Positions 30,567 to 39,031 of a stretch of DNA of 64,000 bases are shown here, piece by piece. How positions within the stretch are numbered: position 1 is the first letter of the stretch; every line of letters starts with the position of its first letter. The notes below the pieces were generated by a model, which searched no databases, was not told where the DNA came from, and saw nothing but the letters and a program-made list of their open reading frames with translations. Position numbers and translations under genes: made by a program. Source of the stretch: Bradyrhizobium sp. 141 (lineage in GTDB: Bacteria > Pseudomonadota > Alphaproteobacteria > Rhizobiales > Xanthobacteraceae); NCBI RefSeq assembly GCF_023074055.1, contig NZ_JADPKR010000080.1:1-64000 (forward strand), written 5' to 3'.

Positions 30567-31430
30567 CTATTTGGTAAATTCCCGGGAACGTGAAGCCCGC
30601 CACAGCGTCCAGAGCGTGCGCAGCCGCGACGTCGGCTGCGGCGCGAACGGATTGCGGCCGGGGTGCGACAGGCGCTTGAGATCGGCCTTGACCTGACTCA
30701 GCGGCAGAAACGCCGGACGCACGGCGACCGGCACTTGCGCCAGCAGCGACAGGGCCGTGGTCAAATGCTGCTGCGCCTCGCCCACGAGCTGCTCCAGCAC
30801 GGCGCGGAGGTTCGAACTGTCCTTGCCGGCAAACACGTCCTCCATCTCGCAGCCATGGCTCGCCAGCACCTGCTGCGGCAGGAACAGCTGCCGGTGCGAT
30901 GCATCGCGCGGCAGGTTCGCAATGACCTGCACGATGCCCTGTGCCAGTCCCGCATGACGGGCGAGATGCTCGACCGCCTCCGATGGCGGCCCCAGAACCT
31001 GCGCCACCAGACCAAACAACGCCGAACAGGTCGCGGCCAGATAGCCCTCCAGCGCGGTCAGCGTTGGCATCGGGTCGTTGTAGAGGTCGAACTGGTGCTC
31101 GTCGACGAGCAGCGACAGCGGCTCGACCGGCAAGTCGACATCACGGATCGCACGCAGCAGCTCCGCCGCGACCGGGTTGCCCTCGGCACTGCCGTGGACC
31201 AGGCCCGAAAACAGGTCGGTCCACCATTGAAAGCGGATCTCGCCGGGCAGCGGCTGGCTCACCTGGTCGCGGACGCGGACGATCTCGACATTGAAGGCGT
31301 AGAGCGCCAGCAACGCGCGCCGCTCGGCGGCGGGCGCGAACAGCGTCGCGGCATAGCGCGGAAAGTCATGGCTGCGCACGAGATCGGCGCAGAAGGTGAC
31401 GGAATCGGGCGGCGGAGCGGCGCTGCTCAT
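30567..31430 (-). CDS. squalene/phytoene synthase-like protein (NDUFAF6 family)
   Basis: 287 residues of the trans-isoprenyl diphosphate synthase fold. The first region (SHDFPRYAATLFAPAAERRALLALYAFNVEI) and RFQWWTDLF are typical, but the Asp-rich catalytic motifs DxxxD are weak or lost, as in NDUFAF6 (C8orf38), a mitochondrial assembly factor of respiratory complex I. Order secD-secF-Mth938-this gene is common in alphaproteobacteria and supports that role. Starts 7 bp after the Mth938 gene. Isoprenoid synthesis is unlikely but not excluded. Confidence 0.85.
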   Translation of the reverse strand: MSSAAPPPDSVTFCADLVRSHDFPRYAATLFAPAAERRALLALYAFNVEIVRVRDQVSQPLPGEIRFQWWTDLFSGLVHGSAEGNPVAAELLRAIRDVDLPVEPLSLLVDEHQFDLYNDPMPTLTALEGYLAATCSALFGLVAQVLGPPSEAVEHLARHAGLAQGIVQVIANLPRDASHRQLFLPQQVLASHGCEMEDVFAGKDSSNLRAVLEQLVGEAQQHLTTALSLLAQVPVAVRPAFLPLSQVKADLKRLSHPGRNPFAPQPTSRLRTLWTLWRASRSREFTK

Positions 31431-31437
31431 GTGCAGT

Positions 31438-31821
31438 TCATAGCACCGCGATCAGCGCAGCGGCGACCCGCCGCCGTTCGCCGATCATGATGTTGTAGGT
31501 GCGCACGGCAGGCCCGGTCTGCATCGTGTCCAGCACCACCCTCACCGCTTTGAGCGCCTGGCGCAGCTCCGGCGGCGGCAGCCAGACCCCGGTTCCGGTG
31601 CCGACCAGGAGCGTGTCGATGCTGTTGGCGGCCGTGAAGACCCGATCCAGCGAATAGCGGTCGATCTTCGCGGGATCGGTCACGTCCCAGGCCCAGATCG
31701 CGTCCGGCAGGCAGAGCAGCGAGCCGCGATGCGACATGCCGGCGAAGGCGAAGCCGCCCTTGCCATAGGCCTCGATCGGCGCCGAGCGCGGGAAATGGGG
31801 AGCGTTGGGATCGCCGGCCAT
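31438..31821 (-). CDS. Mth938-domain protein (NDUFAF3 family)
   Basis: 127 residues. DUF498/Mth938 fold (beta-alpha-beta): FAGMSHRGSLLCLPDAIWAWD, IDTLLVGTGTGVWLPPPELRQALKA, VVLDTMQTGPAVRTYNIMIGERRRVAAALIAV. Human NDUFAF3, a complex I assembly factor, is of this family, and its bacterial homologues often lie beside secDF, as here (60 bp after secF). With the next gene (NDUFAF6-like) it forms a plausible complex I assembly pair. Confidence 0.9.
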   Translation of the reverse strand: MAGDPNAPHFPRSAPIEAYGKGGFAFAGMSHRGSLLCLPDAIWAWDVTDPAKIDRYSLDRVFTAANSIDTLLVGTGTGVWLPPPELRQALKAVRVVLDTMQTGPAVRTYNIMIGERRRVAAALIAVL

Positions 31822-31881
31822 GAGCTTGGTCCGAATGAGCTTACTGCCCTCGCCAACTCGTGCGAGGGCATGCGGTTCGGA

Positions 31882-32901
31882 TCATGCCTTGTTTTTCTTC
31901 GCCGGCGTAGCCGTATCGGGCGCATCCTCGCGATGCTCGCCGACGCCGAGATAGATCAGGATCGGCGCAGCGATGAAGATCGACGTATAGGTGCCGACCA
32001 GCACCACGCCGAACATCATCACCGCGGTGAAGCTGTGGATCGCGTGACCGCCGAACAAGAGCAACGCCAGCAACGCGAGCGTCACGGTGAAGTGGGTGAT
32101 GATGGAGCGCGACAGCGTCGAGTTGATGGACTCGTTGAGCAGCTGCGGCATCGGCATCTTCTTGTAGCGACGCAGCATTTCACGGATGCGGTCGTAGATG
32201 ACGACGGTGTCGTTGAGCGAATAGCCGAGAATCGTCAGCAGCGCGGCAATGCTGGTCAGGTCGAAATCGACCTGGCTGATCGACATGAAGCCGATCGTCA
32301 GCACGATGTCGTGCACGTTGGCGATCATGGCGCCCAGCGCGAACTGCCATTCGAACCGGAACCAGAGATAGATCAGGATCGAGACGATCGCGAGCATCAG
32401 GCCGAGCATGCCGTAGGCCAACAGCTCGCCGGAAACGCGCGGGCCGACCACTTCGACGCGGCGGTACTCGACGGAATCACCGAGCGCGGAACGAACCTTC
32501 TGCACTGCCTGCTGCTGCGCGGCATCGCCGCCCGGCTGCTCGGCTACTCGGATTAGGACGTTCGCGGCATCGCCGAATTGCTGCAACTGCACTTCGCCGA
32601 GACGCAAGGAATCCAGCGTCGTGCGCATCGCGGCGATGTCCGCGGTGCCCGACTTCGCTCTGACCTCCAGCAGCGTGCCGCCGCGGAAGTCGATGCCGAA
32701 ATTCAGCCCATGGGTGAAGAACAACGTGATCGCGACGATCGACAGCGCCGCCGAGATCGGGAAGCTGATGCGGCGGAAGCGCGTGAAATCGAAATGCGTG
32801 TCGTCCGGGACGATACGCAGCGACGGCAGCAGGCCGAGGGCTGCGACCACGGTGAGGACGGCAATCAAGATGCCAAGCCCGATGAGAACGTAGTGAGTCA
32901 C
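31882..32901 (-). CDS. secF: protein translocase subunit SecF
   Basis: Proton-driven accessory of the Sec channel, together with SecD. 339 residues from a GTG at 32901, preceded by AGGAG at a good distance; the open frame upstream overlaps the secD end and has no such site. Six membrane helices: one near 1-28, a second at about 52-72, a periplasmic domain with NFGIDFRGGTLLEV, then the group VVGPRVSGELLAYGMLGLMLA, DFDLTSIAALLTILGYSLNDTVVIYDRIRE (D/R motif of the channel) and SIITHFTVTLALLALLLFG. 11 bp after secD. Confidence 0.96.
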   Translation of the reverse strand: MTHYVLIGLGILIAVLTVVAALGLLPSLRIVPDDTHFDFTRFRRISFPISAALSIVAITLFFTHGLNFGIDFRGGTLLEVRAKSGTADIAAMRTTLDSLRLGEVQLQQFGDAANVLIRVAEQPGGDAAQQQAVQKVRSALGDSVEYRRVEVVGPRVSGELLAYGMLGLMLAIVSILIYLWFRFEWQFALGAMIANVHDIVLTIGFMSISQVDFDLTSIAALLTILGYSLNDTVVIYDRIREMLRRYKKMPMPQLLNESINSTLSRSIITHFTVTLALLALLLFGGHAIHSFTAVMMFGVVLVGTYTSIFIAAPILIYLGVGEHREDAPDTATPAKKNKA

Positions 32902-32912
32902 GGTCTTAGCTC

Positions 32913-34517
32913 CTAGATCGGCACGCTCTGCGGCCGCTTCCACCGCACCCACCAGGCGACGATCAGCCGGGTCATGGTGAAGGCGGTGAACACCGTGGTG
33001 ATGATGCCGATGCCGAGCGTCACGGCAAAGCCGCGCACCGGGCCGGTGCCGATGTAGAACAGCACCGCAGCGGCAATGAAGGTGGTGATGTTGGAATCGA
33101 GGATGGTCGCCAGCGCCCGCTTGAATCCGGCGTCGATAGCCGAGATCGCGTTGCGTCCGCCGCGCAGCTCCTCACGGATGCGCTCATAGATCAGCACGTT
33201 GGAGTCCACCGCGATTCCGACCGTGAGCACGATGCCGGCGATGCCGGGCAGCGTCAGCGTGGCATTGAGCAGGGACAACAGGCCGAAGATCATGGCGACG
33301 TTGATGGCCACCGCGATGTTGGCGAACACCCCGAACAGCCGGTAGGTCAGCAGCATGAAGACGATGACGAGGATCGAGCCGACATAAGCCGCCAGCTCGC
33401 CCTTCTCGATCGAGTCCTGGCCGAGGCCCGGACCGACGGTGCGCTCCTCGACCACGGTCAGCGGCGCCGGCAGCGCGCCGGCGCGCAGCAGGATCGCAAG
33501 ATCGTTGGCCGATTGCACGGTGAAGCTGCCGGAGATCTGGCCCTGGCCACCGGTGATGGGCTCGCGGATGACGGGCGCCGAGATCACCTTGTTGTCGAGC
33601 ACGATCGCGAACGGCAGCCCGACATTCTCTTGCGTTGCCTGCGAGAACTTGCGCGCGCCGGAGGTGTTGAACTTGAAGCTGACGACCGGCTCCCCCGTGC
33701 GCTGGTCGAAGCTCGCCTGCGCGTCGGTCAGGTCGCCGCCGGCGACCAGCACCTGCTTCTTGACCACATAGGGTGTGGGCGGCGGCGAGGCGCTCATCAG
33801 CAGTTCGGATTCCGGCGGCAACCTGCCCTGCTGCGCCTGATCCGGCGGCACGGAGGTGTCGACCATGCGGAATTCCATCTTAGCGGTCTTGCCCAGCAAT
33901 TCCTTCAGGCGGGTCGGGTCCTGAAGACCGGGGACCTGGACCAGGATGCGGTCATTGCCCTGGCGCTGGATCACGGGCTCGACGGTGCCGAGCTCGTTGA
34001 CGCGGCGTTCGACGATCTGGATCGACTGCTCGATGGTCTTGCGCAGGCGATCGAGCATTGCGGCCTGCGGGACCGTCAGACGGATCACCCCGCCGCCGGC
34101 ATCGGTCACCTCGAGGTCGCGCTGACCGCTGGATCCCATCAGGCCGCCCAGCGGCTGAGACAAATCGCGCAGCTTTGCGAGCGCAGCCTGAACGTCGGAT
34201 TCCTTGGTGATGCGCACCTCGGCCGCGTCGTTGCGCACGGTCACGCCACCCGTGAAGCCGATCTTGGCATCACGCAGCGTCCGGCGAACGTCGTCACGAA
34301 CCTGGTCCAGCCGCTCCTTCTTCACATAGGCGGAGTCGACCTCGAGCAGCAGATAGGAGCCGCCCTGGAGGTCGAGGCCGAGCACGAGCCGGCGCTGCGC
34401 CCAGGCGGGCCAGGTCTTGACCTGGGCCTCGGGGAAGAAGTTCGGGACCGCGCAGAGGCACACGATCAGCGCCGTCAGGATAATCCCGAGCGCCTTCCAC
34501 CGCGTGAAATACAACAT
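32913..34517 (-). CDS. secD: protein translocase subunit SecD
   Basis: Partner of SecF in pulling proteins out of the Sec channel. 534 residues: first helix (about 8-25), a large periplasmic region starting at GLDLQGGSYLLLEVD with P1 head features, ILVQVPGLQDPTRLKELLG, then five helices with FTVQSANDLAILLRAGALPAPL, GIVLTVGIAVDSNVLIYERIREEL (with the key Asp and Arg) and AVLFYIGTGPVRGFAVTLGIG. Middle gene of yajC-secD-secF. Confidence 0.97.
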   Translation of the reverse strand: MLYFTRWKALGIILTALIVCLCAVPNFFPEAQVKTWPAWAQRRLVLGLDLQGGSYLLLEVDSAYVKKERLDQVRDDVRRTLRDAKIGFTGGVTVRNDAAEVRITKESDVQAALAKLRDLSQPLGGLMGSSGQRDLEVTDAGGGVIRLTVPQAAMLDRLRKTIEQSIQIVERRVNELGTVEPVIQRQGNDRILVQVPGLQDPTRLKELLGKTAKMEFRMVDTSVPPDQAQQGRLPPESELLMSASPPPTPYVVKKQVLVAGGDLTDAQASFDQRTGEPVVSFKFNTSGARKFSQATQENVGLPFAIVLDNKVISAPVIREPITGGQGQISGSFTVQSANDLAILLRAGALPAPLTVVEERTVGPGLGQDSIEKGELAAYVGSILVIVFMLLTYRLFGVFANIAVAINVAMIFGLLSLLNATLTLPGIAGIVLTVGIAVDSNVLIYERIREELRGGRNAISAIDAGFKRALATILDSNITTFIAAAVLFYIGTGPVRGFAVTLGIGIITTVFTAFTMTRLIVAWWVRWKRPQSVPI

Positions 34518-34564
34518 CGACTGGACCTGTCAGATCAGGAGACTTGAGATGCTCGCGGAAGCGC

Positions 34565-34942
34565 TCACTTCGACGCGGCGTCGTCCTTGGCGGCTTCCTT
34601 CGCGCTTTCCTTGGATTCCTTGGCCGGCTCGCCCTTGGCGCGCACGCCGGAGATCATCTGGCGCATCTGCCGCACCCGCACGCCGTCGGAAATCTCGAAC
34701 TCGATCTGGTCGTCATCGACGACCTTGGTGACCTTGCCGACGAGGCCGCCCGAAGTCACGACGGTGTCGCCGCGGCGGATGTTCTTCACGAGGTCGGCGT
34801 GGTCGCGGACCTTCTTCTGCTGCGGGCGCAGAATCAGGAAGTACATGATCACGAAGATCAGGGCGAACGGCAGCAGCGACATCAACATGCTGTTGGTGTC
34901 GCCGGCGCCCGCGGCCTGGGCATACGCAGGAGTAATCAGCAT
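34565..34942 (-). CDS. yajC: preprotein translocase subunit YajC
   Basis: 125 residues, first gene of yajC-secD-secF. N-terminal membrane helix LLPFALIFVIMYFLILRPQQKK, the family hallmark RPQQK, then a cytoplasmic part with GDTVVTSGGLVGKVTKVVDDDQIEFEI and an acidic/alanine-rich lysine tail. YajC binds SecDF. Divergent from the DUF815 gene, with a 182-bp intergenic region holding the promoters. Confidence 0.96.
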   Translation of the reverse strand: MLITPAYAQAAGAGDTNSMLMSLLPFALIFVIMYFLILRPQQKKVRDHADLVKNIRRGDTVVTSGGLVGKVTKVVDDDQIEFEISDGVRVRQMRQMISGVRAKGEPAKESKESAKEAAKDDAASK

Positions 34943-35124
34943 TCGGACGATCCTCGTGAGAACGGGGTAAAGCCGGTCAGGCCCTCAAAGGCGACCGGCT
35001 CGGTCAAATTCGCGCGGACTATAGCGGCCATTGCCCCAATTGCAACGCTGCCAGACCGCCCTTTTGGCCACCTTGCGGCGCGCCCTCAGGCCCGATAAAG
35101 GCTGCGTTCTCAGGAACTTCGGAC

Positions 35125-36117
35125 ATGCCCAAAAAATCAAGCAAAAGCCCGGCCGGCAAAGGCCCCCGCACCCCTGCCAGGAAGCCTGCCCGCGTCGCGG
35201 CAAAACGCCCCACGACGGCCTCCAAGGCCACTTCTCAGCCAGCCCCAGACCTCTCCCAGGACCGCATCGTCCGCGCGCTGGAGACTATTGCGGCGCACCT
35301 CGCAGTCCAGGGCCAGCCGGCAGCCGAACGCGAATCGTTCAAACGGGCGGATGCCTATGTCTGGCACCCCGACGGCCGCCTGTCGGCCGTACCGCGGGTC
35401 AGCCGCGTCGAGCTGTTCCTGCTGAAGGGCGTCGATCGGATGCGCGACATCCTGATGGAGAACACCGAGCGCTTCGCAGGCGGCCTGCCTGCCAACAACG
35501 CCCTGCTCTGGGGCGCACGCGGCATGGGCAAATCGTCGCTGGTGAAGGCCGCGCATGCCAGCATCAACGCGGAGCGCAAAGCGGCCGAGAAGCTGAAGCT
35601 GATCGAGATCCATCGCGAGGACATCGAGACCCTGCCCGCGCTGATGGAGCAGCTTCGGGCCTCCTCCTTCCGCTTTATCGTATTCTGCGACGACCTCTCC
35701 TTCGACGGCAACGACGCCTCGTACAAGTCGCTCAAGGCGGTGCTCGAAGGCGGCATCGAGGGCCGGCCCGATAACGTCATCCTCTACGCCACCTCGAACC
35801 GTCGGCATCTGCTCGCGCGCGAGATGATCGAGAACGAGCGCTCGACTGCGATCAACCCCGGCGAAGCGGTCGAGGAGAAGGTCTCACTGTCCGATCGCTT
35901 CGGCCTGTGGCTCGGCTTCCACCGCTGCAGCCAGGACGAATACCTCGCCATGGTGCGCGGCTATTGCACCCATTTCCGCATTGAGGTCGACGACGAGGCG
36001 CTGGAGCGCGAGGCGCTGGAATGGTCGACCACCCGTGGCTCACGCTCGGGCCGCGTCGCCTGGCAGTTCGTGCAGGAGCTGGCGGGCCGGCTGGGCGTGA
36101 AGCTGACGGCGAATTAG
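35125..36117 (+). CDS. DUF815 AAA+ ATPase
   Basis: 330 residues. A basic, proline-rich N-terminus (KKSSKSPAGKGPRTPARKPAR) precedes the ATPase: Walker A GARGMGKSSLVKA (about 132), Walker B RFIVFCDDLSFDG (about 188), sensor I VILYATSNRRHLLARE and an arginine-finger region in LSDRFGLWLGFHRCSQDEYL, the standard DUF815 arrangement. Widely conserved in alphaproteobacteria; the function is unknown, sometimes linked to phage or DNA processes without proof. ATG at 35125. Convergent with the lipoprotein gene behind a palindrome. Confidence 0.9.
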   Translation: MPKKSSKSPAGKGPRTPARKPARVAAKRPTTASKATSQPAPDLSQDRIVRALETIAAHLAVQGQPAAERESFKRADAYVWHPDGRLSAVPRVSRVELFLLKGVDRMRDILMENTERFAGGLPANNALLWGARGMGKSSLVKAAHASINAERKAAEKLKLIEIHREDIETLPALMEQLRASSFRFIVFCDDLSFDGNDASYKSLKAVLEGGIEGRPDNVILYATSNRRHLLAREMIENERSTAINPGEAVEEKVSLSDRFGLWLGFHRCSQDEYLAMVRGYCTHFRIEVDDEALEREALEWSTTRGSRSGRVAWQFVQELAGRLGVKLTAN

Positions 36118-36210
36118 TCGAAACTGCCACCACACCAACACTGTCATTCCCCGCGAAGGCGTACGCCACGGCTTATCGGTTCAACAACAACTGTCTCTGG
36201 AATACTGGAT

Positions 36211-36247
36211 CGCCCGCTCCTGTGCGCAATTGCGCACAGGGCGGGCG
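36211..36247. repeat. long near-perfect hairpin with a 22-bp perfect palindrome
   Basis: A perfect palindrome CCTGTGCGCAATTGCGCACAGG (36219-36240, given here by its first and last ten bases: CCTGTGCGCA, TGCGCACAGG) is flanked by CGCCCGC and GCGGGCG. It sits between convergent genes and could be a bidirectional terminator. Outer CTGTCAT / ATGACAG ends at about 36141 and 36248 suggest a dispersed repeat. Confidence 0.6.
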
Positions 36248-36298
36248 ATGACAGCTTGCGTGTGGTGATCGCGTGGCCCGACCCGGCGGGCCCTCGCC

Positions 36299-37672
36299 TC
36301 ACGCCCCGTTCAGGAATTGAAGCGGGTCAACCGGGCTCGATCCCTTACGGATCTCGAAGTGGAGCTGCGGCGACGCCACCTCCCCGGATTGACCCGACTT
36401 GGCAATGACCTGACCGCGCTTGATGGGATCGCCGCGCTTCACCAGCAGCTCACTCGCATGGGCATATGCGGTGACGTAGCCGTTGGAATGCCGAACCAGG
36501 ACCAGATTGCCGTAACCTTTCAGCTCGTTGCCGGAATAGGCGACGACACCATCTTCTGCCGCCTTGACCGGCGTCCCCTCGGGCACCGCGAGATTGATGC
36601 CGTCATTGGACTTGCCGTTGGTCTTGGCGCCGTAGCTCGTGACCACCTTGCCGCGCACCGGCCAGCGGAAGGTCGGCAGCGCGCTGGTGGTCTCCGCAGC
36701 CTTTGGGGTCTCGGCGGGCTTCTCGTCGACGTTCGCGGTGGCCTGGGCCAGGCGCGCGCTCTGCACCGGAGCGGCGACCGCGGCCATCTTGGTGGCGGGC
36801 GCGGGAGCTGCGGCAACCGGCTGCAGCGTCCCCACAACCGGAGCGGCCCCGACCGGAGCCGCAGCAAGCGGAGCTGCAACGGCGGCGGTCTTGACACCGG
36901 GCACGGTCAGCTTGGTGCCGAGCTTGAGCTTGGTCGAGGGATCGAGGCCGTTGGCACGGGCAAGCTCGGCCGACGAAATATGGTTCTTGCGGGCAATGCT
37001 GGCGAGCGTGTCGCCATGATTGACGAAGTGGGTGCTCGATGGCGCAGCCATGGTAGCAACGGGCCTCGCAGCGGGAGCCGCCGCAACGGGAGCCATCGCT
37101 GGCGCAGCGGCCGTGGCCGGATGCGGGATGATCAGCTGCTGGCCAGGCGAGAGCGCGCGCGGGCCCTTGTAGCCATTGGCGGCAAGGATCGCCTGCGGCG
37201 TGACGTGATAGCGCTTGGCGAGCAGGTCGAGCGTGTCGCTGGTACCGACGATGATCTTGGTCCCGCCGGTCGGCTGAGCGGCGGCAACGGAGCGCGGCGG
37301 CACGGTGGCCGTGGTCTCCAGATGCGGCTGCGTCGGGGGCGCGTAGGAGCTGACGCCGCGCCCGCCTCCGGACACCCCGCCACCTGCCGCGACGGGATAG
37401 GATTGCGGCGCGGACACCGGCGGCGGTAAGGGCTGCGACTGATAATAGCCGGGCTGCGTCTGCGGCCGCGAATATTGCGGCAGCTCACGCTGCGGCGGCG
37501 GTGCCTGCTGCACCGAACCGGTCTGGTCTGAGGCAAAGGGATTGGAGAAGTTCGACTGGGACAGCCGCGACGACATGTCGGCGCTGCACCCTGCGAAGCT
37601 GAAGGAAATCAGCGCCAGCACCGCGACCTGCGGTACGCGGCGCGAGTAAAGCAACTCGGCGACAGCGGACAT
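36299..37672 (-). CDS. NlpD-like lipoprotein: LysM domains and a degenerate LytM/M23 domain
   Basis: 457 residues. Lipoprotein signal with lipobox FAGC (Cys29), a proline- and glutamine-rich linker, two LysM peptidoglycan-binding modules (VGTSDTLDLLAKRYHVTPQAILAANGYKG and VNHGDTLASIARKNHISSAELARANGLD), an alanine-rich linker, then LytM at about 335-455 (WPVRGKVVTSYGAK ... LHFEIRKGSSPVDP). The zinc motif HxxxD is replaced: DGIN at the expected place reads N-D-G-I-N, so His and Asp are lost. That fits an NlpD/EnvC-type activator of amidases, not an active endopeptidase. Classic pcm-surE neighbourhood. Confidence 0.9.
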   Translation of the reverse strand: MSAVAELLYSRRVPQVAVLALISFSFAGCSADMSSRLSQSNFSNPFASDQTGSVQQAPPPQRELPQYSRPQTQPGYYQSQPLPPPVSAPQSYPVAAGGGVSGGGRGVSSYAPPTQPHLETTATVPPRSVAAAQPTGGTKIIVGTSDTLDLLAKRYHVTPQAILAANGYKGPRALSPGQQLIIPHPATAAAPAMAPVAAAPAARPVATMAAPSSTHFVNHGDTLASIARKNHISSAELARANGLDPSTKLKLGTKLTVPGVKTAAVAAPLAAAPVGAAPVVGTLQPVAAAPAPATKMAAVAAPVQSARLAQATANVDEKPAETPKAAETTSALPTFRWPVRGKVVTSYGAKTNGKSNDGINLAVPEGTPVKAAEDGVVAYSGNELKGYGNLVLVRHSNGYVTAYAHASELLVKRGDPIKRGQVIAKSGQSGEVASPQLHFEIRKGSSPVDPLQFLNGA

Positions 37673-37781
37673 GGTTACTCACTCGTACGCAACAGAACTG
37701 GTCTTTTAAGTAAACACGCGCCGAGTAAATAACGGCTTAACCCTCCCAATAAGATGTTGGCAGCACAGCCAATCCGGAAAT

Positions 37782-38429
37782 CTACAGCTCCCGCGCCACC
37801 CCGGGCAGTGCCGGCACGAAGCGGACCTCGACGAGTTCCTTGCGCTCGATCCCGGATTCACCGCGGGTCAGGCGGACCAACGTCTGCACGCCCTGATGCG
37901 GGCCGACCGGCGCGATCAGGATGCCGCCAACCTCGAGCCGCTCGACCAAATTCTCGGGAAGTTGCTCCACCGCGGCGGTGACGATGATGCGATCGAACGG
38001 GCCGATATTGGTCGGCAGATTGAGCCCGTCGCCAAGCATCACCTCGACATTGTGACAGTCCAGTTTTTCAAGCCTGGCGCGCGCGGTGTCCGCAAGCTTG
38101 CGATAGCGTTCGACCGTCAGGACCTGGCCGGCGAGCCGCGACAGCACGGCCGCCTGATAGCCGGAACCTGCCCCGATCTCGAGCACGCGGTGCTGCTTCC
38201 GGAGCTGGAGCTGCTCGGTCATATAGGCCACGACGAAGGGCTGGCTGATGGTCTGTCCACAGGCGATCGGCAGCGCACTGTCGCGGTAGGCGCCGTCGCG
38301 ATCGGCCTCGTCGACAAAAAGCTCGCGCGGCACCTCCTCCATGGTTCGCAGCACGGCTTGATCGCTGATGCCCCGACGCCTCAGCGTGAGCTGAAACATC
38401 ATCTTTTCCGGCGGGTGCTGATCGGTCAT
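37782..38429 (-). CDS. pcm: protein-L-isoaspartate O-methyltransferase
   Basis: Repairs isomerised aspartates by methylation with SAM. 215 residues: N-terminal PCMT features (MFQLTLRRRGISDQAVLRTMEEVPRELFV), the substrate loop CGQTISQPFVVAYMTEQL and the SAM motif VLEIGAGSGYQAAVLSRL. Together with the nearby surE and the NlpD-like gene it matches the gammaproteobacterial surE-pcm-nlpD cluster. ATG at 38429. Divergent from the receiver gene. Confidence 0.96.
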   Translation of the reverse strand: MTDQHPPEKMMFQLTLRRRGISDQAVLRTMEEVPRELFVDEADRDGAYRDSALPIACGQTISQPFVVAYMTEQLQLRKQHRVLEIGAGSGYQAAVLSRLAGQVLTVERYRKLADTARARLEKLDCHNVEVMLGDGLNLPTNIGPFDRIIVTAAVEQLPENLVERLEVGGILIAPVGPHQGVQTLVRLTRGESGIERKELVEVRFVPALPGVAREL

Positions 38430-38656
38430 TGCCTGATTACGTTGTCCTGCCGGGGCCAGTGGGCGTTAAGCCCGGACGCGAGAACCATGTTCCTGTCCAG
38501 GAACTCATGATAGCCTTCGGGTGGAGCATTTGACCACAAATTGGCTTGCCACGAACGAGCCGCGATGACCATTTTCAGGCATTCGTTGGTCGAAACACGG
38601 ATTGCGTCAATTCGTGTTATCTGCGAACGTTTTTGGCAATGGGCAAGGACTCAATC

Positions 38657-39028
38657 ATGACCGCGACAGGGCTTTCCGGCCGCTCTGTATTTCTCGTCGA
38701 GGACGAGGTGATGATCAGGATGATGGTCGCGGACATGCTCGAAGAGCTCGGCTACAAGGTGGCTGCCGAGGCGGGCGACATCACCGAGGCCATGCGGCTC
38801 GCCCAGGCGACCGAGTTCGACATCGCCATTCTCGACGTCAACGTCAACGGCAAGGTCATCTCGCCGGTCGCCGATGTCATCAAGGCCAAGGGCTGCCCGT
38901 TCATCTTTGCCACCGGCTACGGCTCCTCCGGCCTGCCCGAGCAGTACCGCGACCGTCCGGCGCTTCAGAAGCCGTTTCAGCTCGACGCACTCGGCAAGAC
39001 CATCGAAGCCGCACTCCGCGGCGGCTAG
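38657..39028 (+). CDS. single-domain response regulator
   Basis: 123 residues, a receiver domain only. Acidic pair EDE in VFLVEDEVMIRMMVADML, phospho-acceptor Asp in FDIAILDVNVNG, Thr/Ser in IFATGYGSSG and the conserved Lys in LQKPFQ. No output domain. ATG at 38657 with an AAGGAC ribosome binding site; an ATG six codons earlier (38639) is possible. No kinase is adjacent; a hybrid kinase lies at 54306. Converges with surE, with 3 bp between the stops. Confidence 0.92.
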   Translation: MTATGLSGRSVFLVEDEVMIRMMVADMLEELGYKVAAEAGDITEAMRLAQATEFDIAILDVNVNGKVISPVADVIKAKGCPFIFATGYGSSGLPEQYRDRPALQKPFQLDALGKTIEAALRGG

Positions 39029-39031
39029 CCG

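Noticed and set aside
32902..32952. Longer SecF start inside secD
   Set aside because: Overlaps secD, while the GTG at 32901 has a clear AGGAG site and the normal N-terminus.
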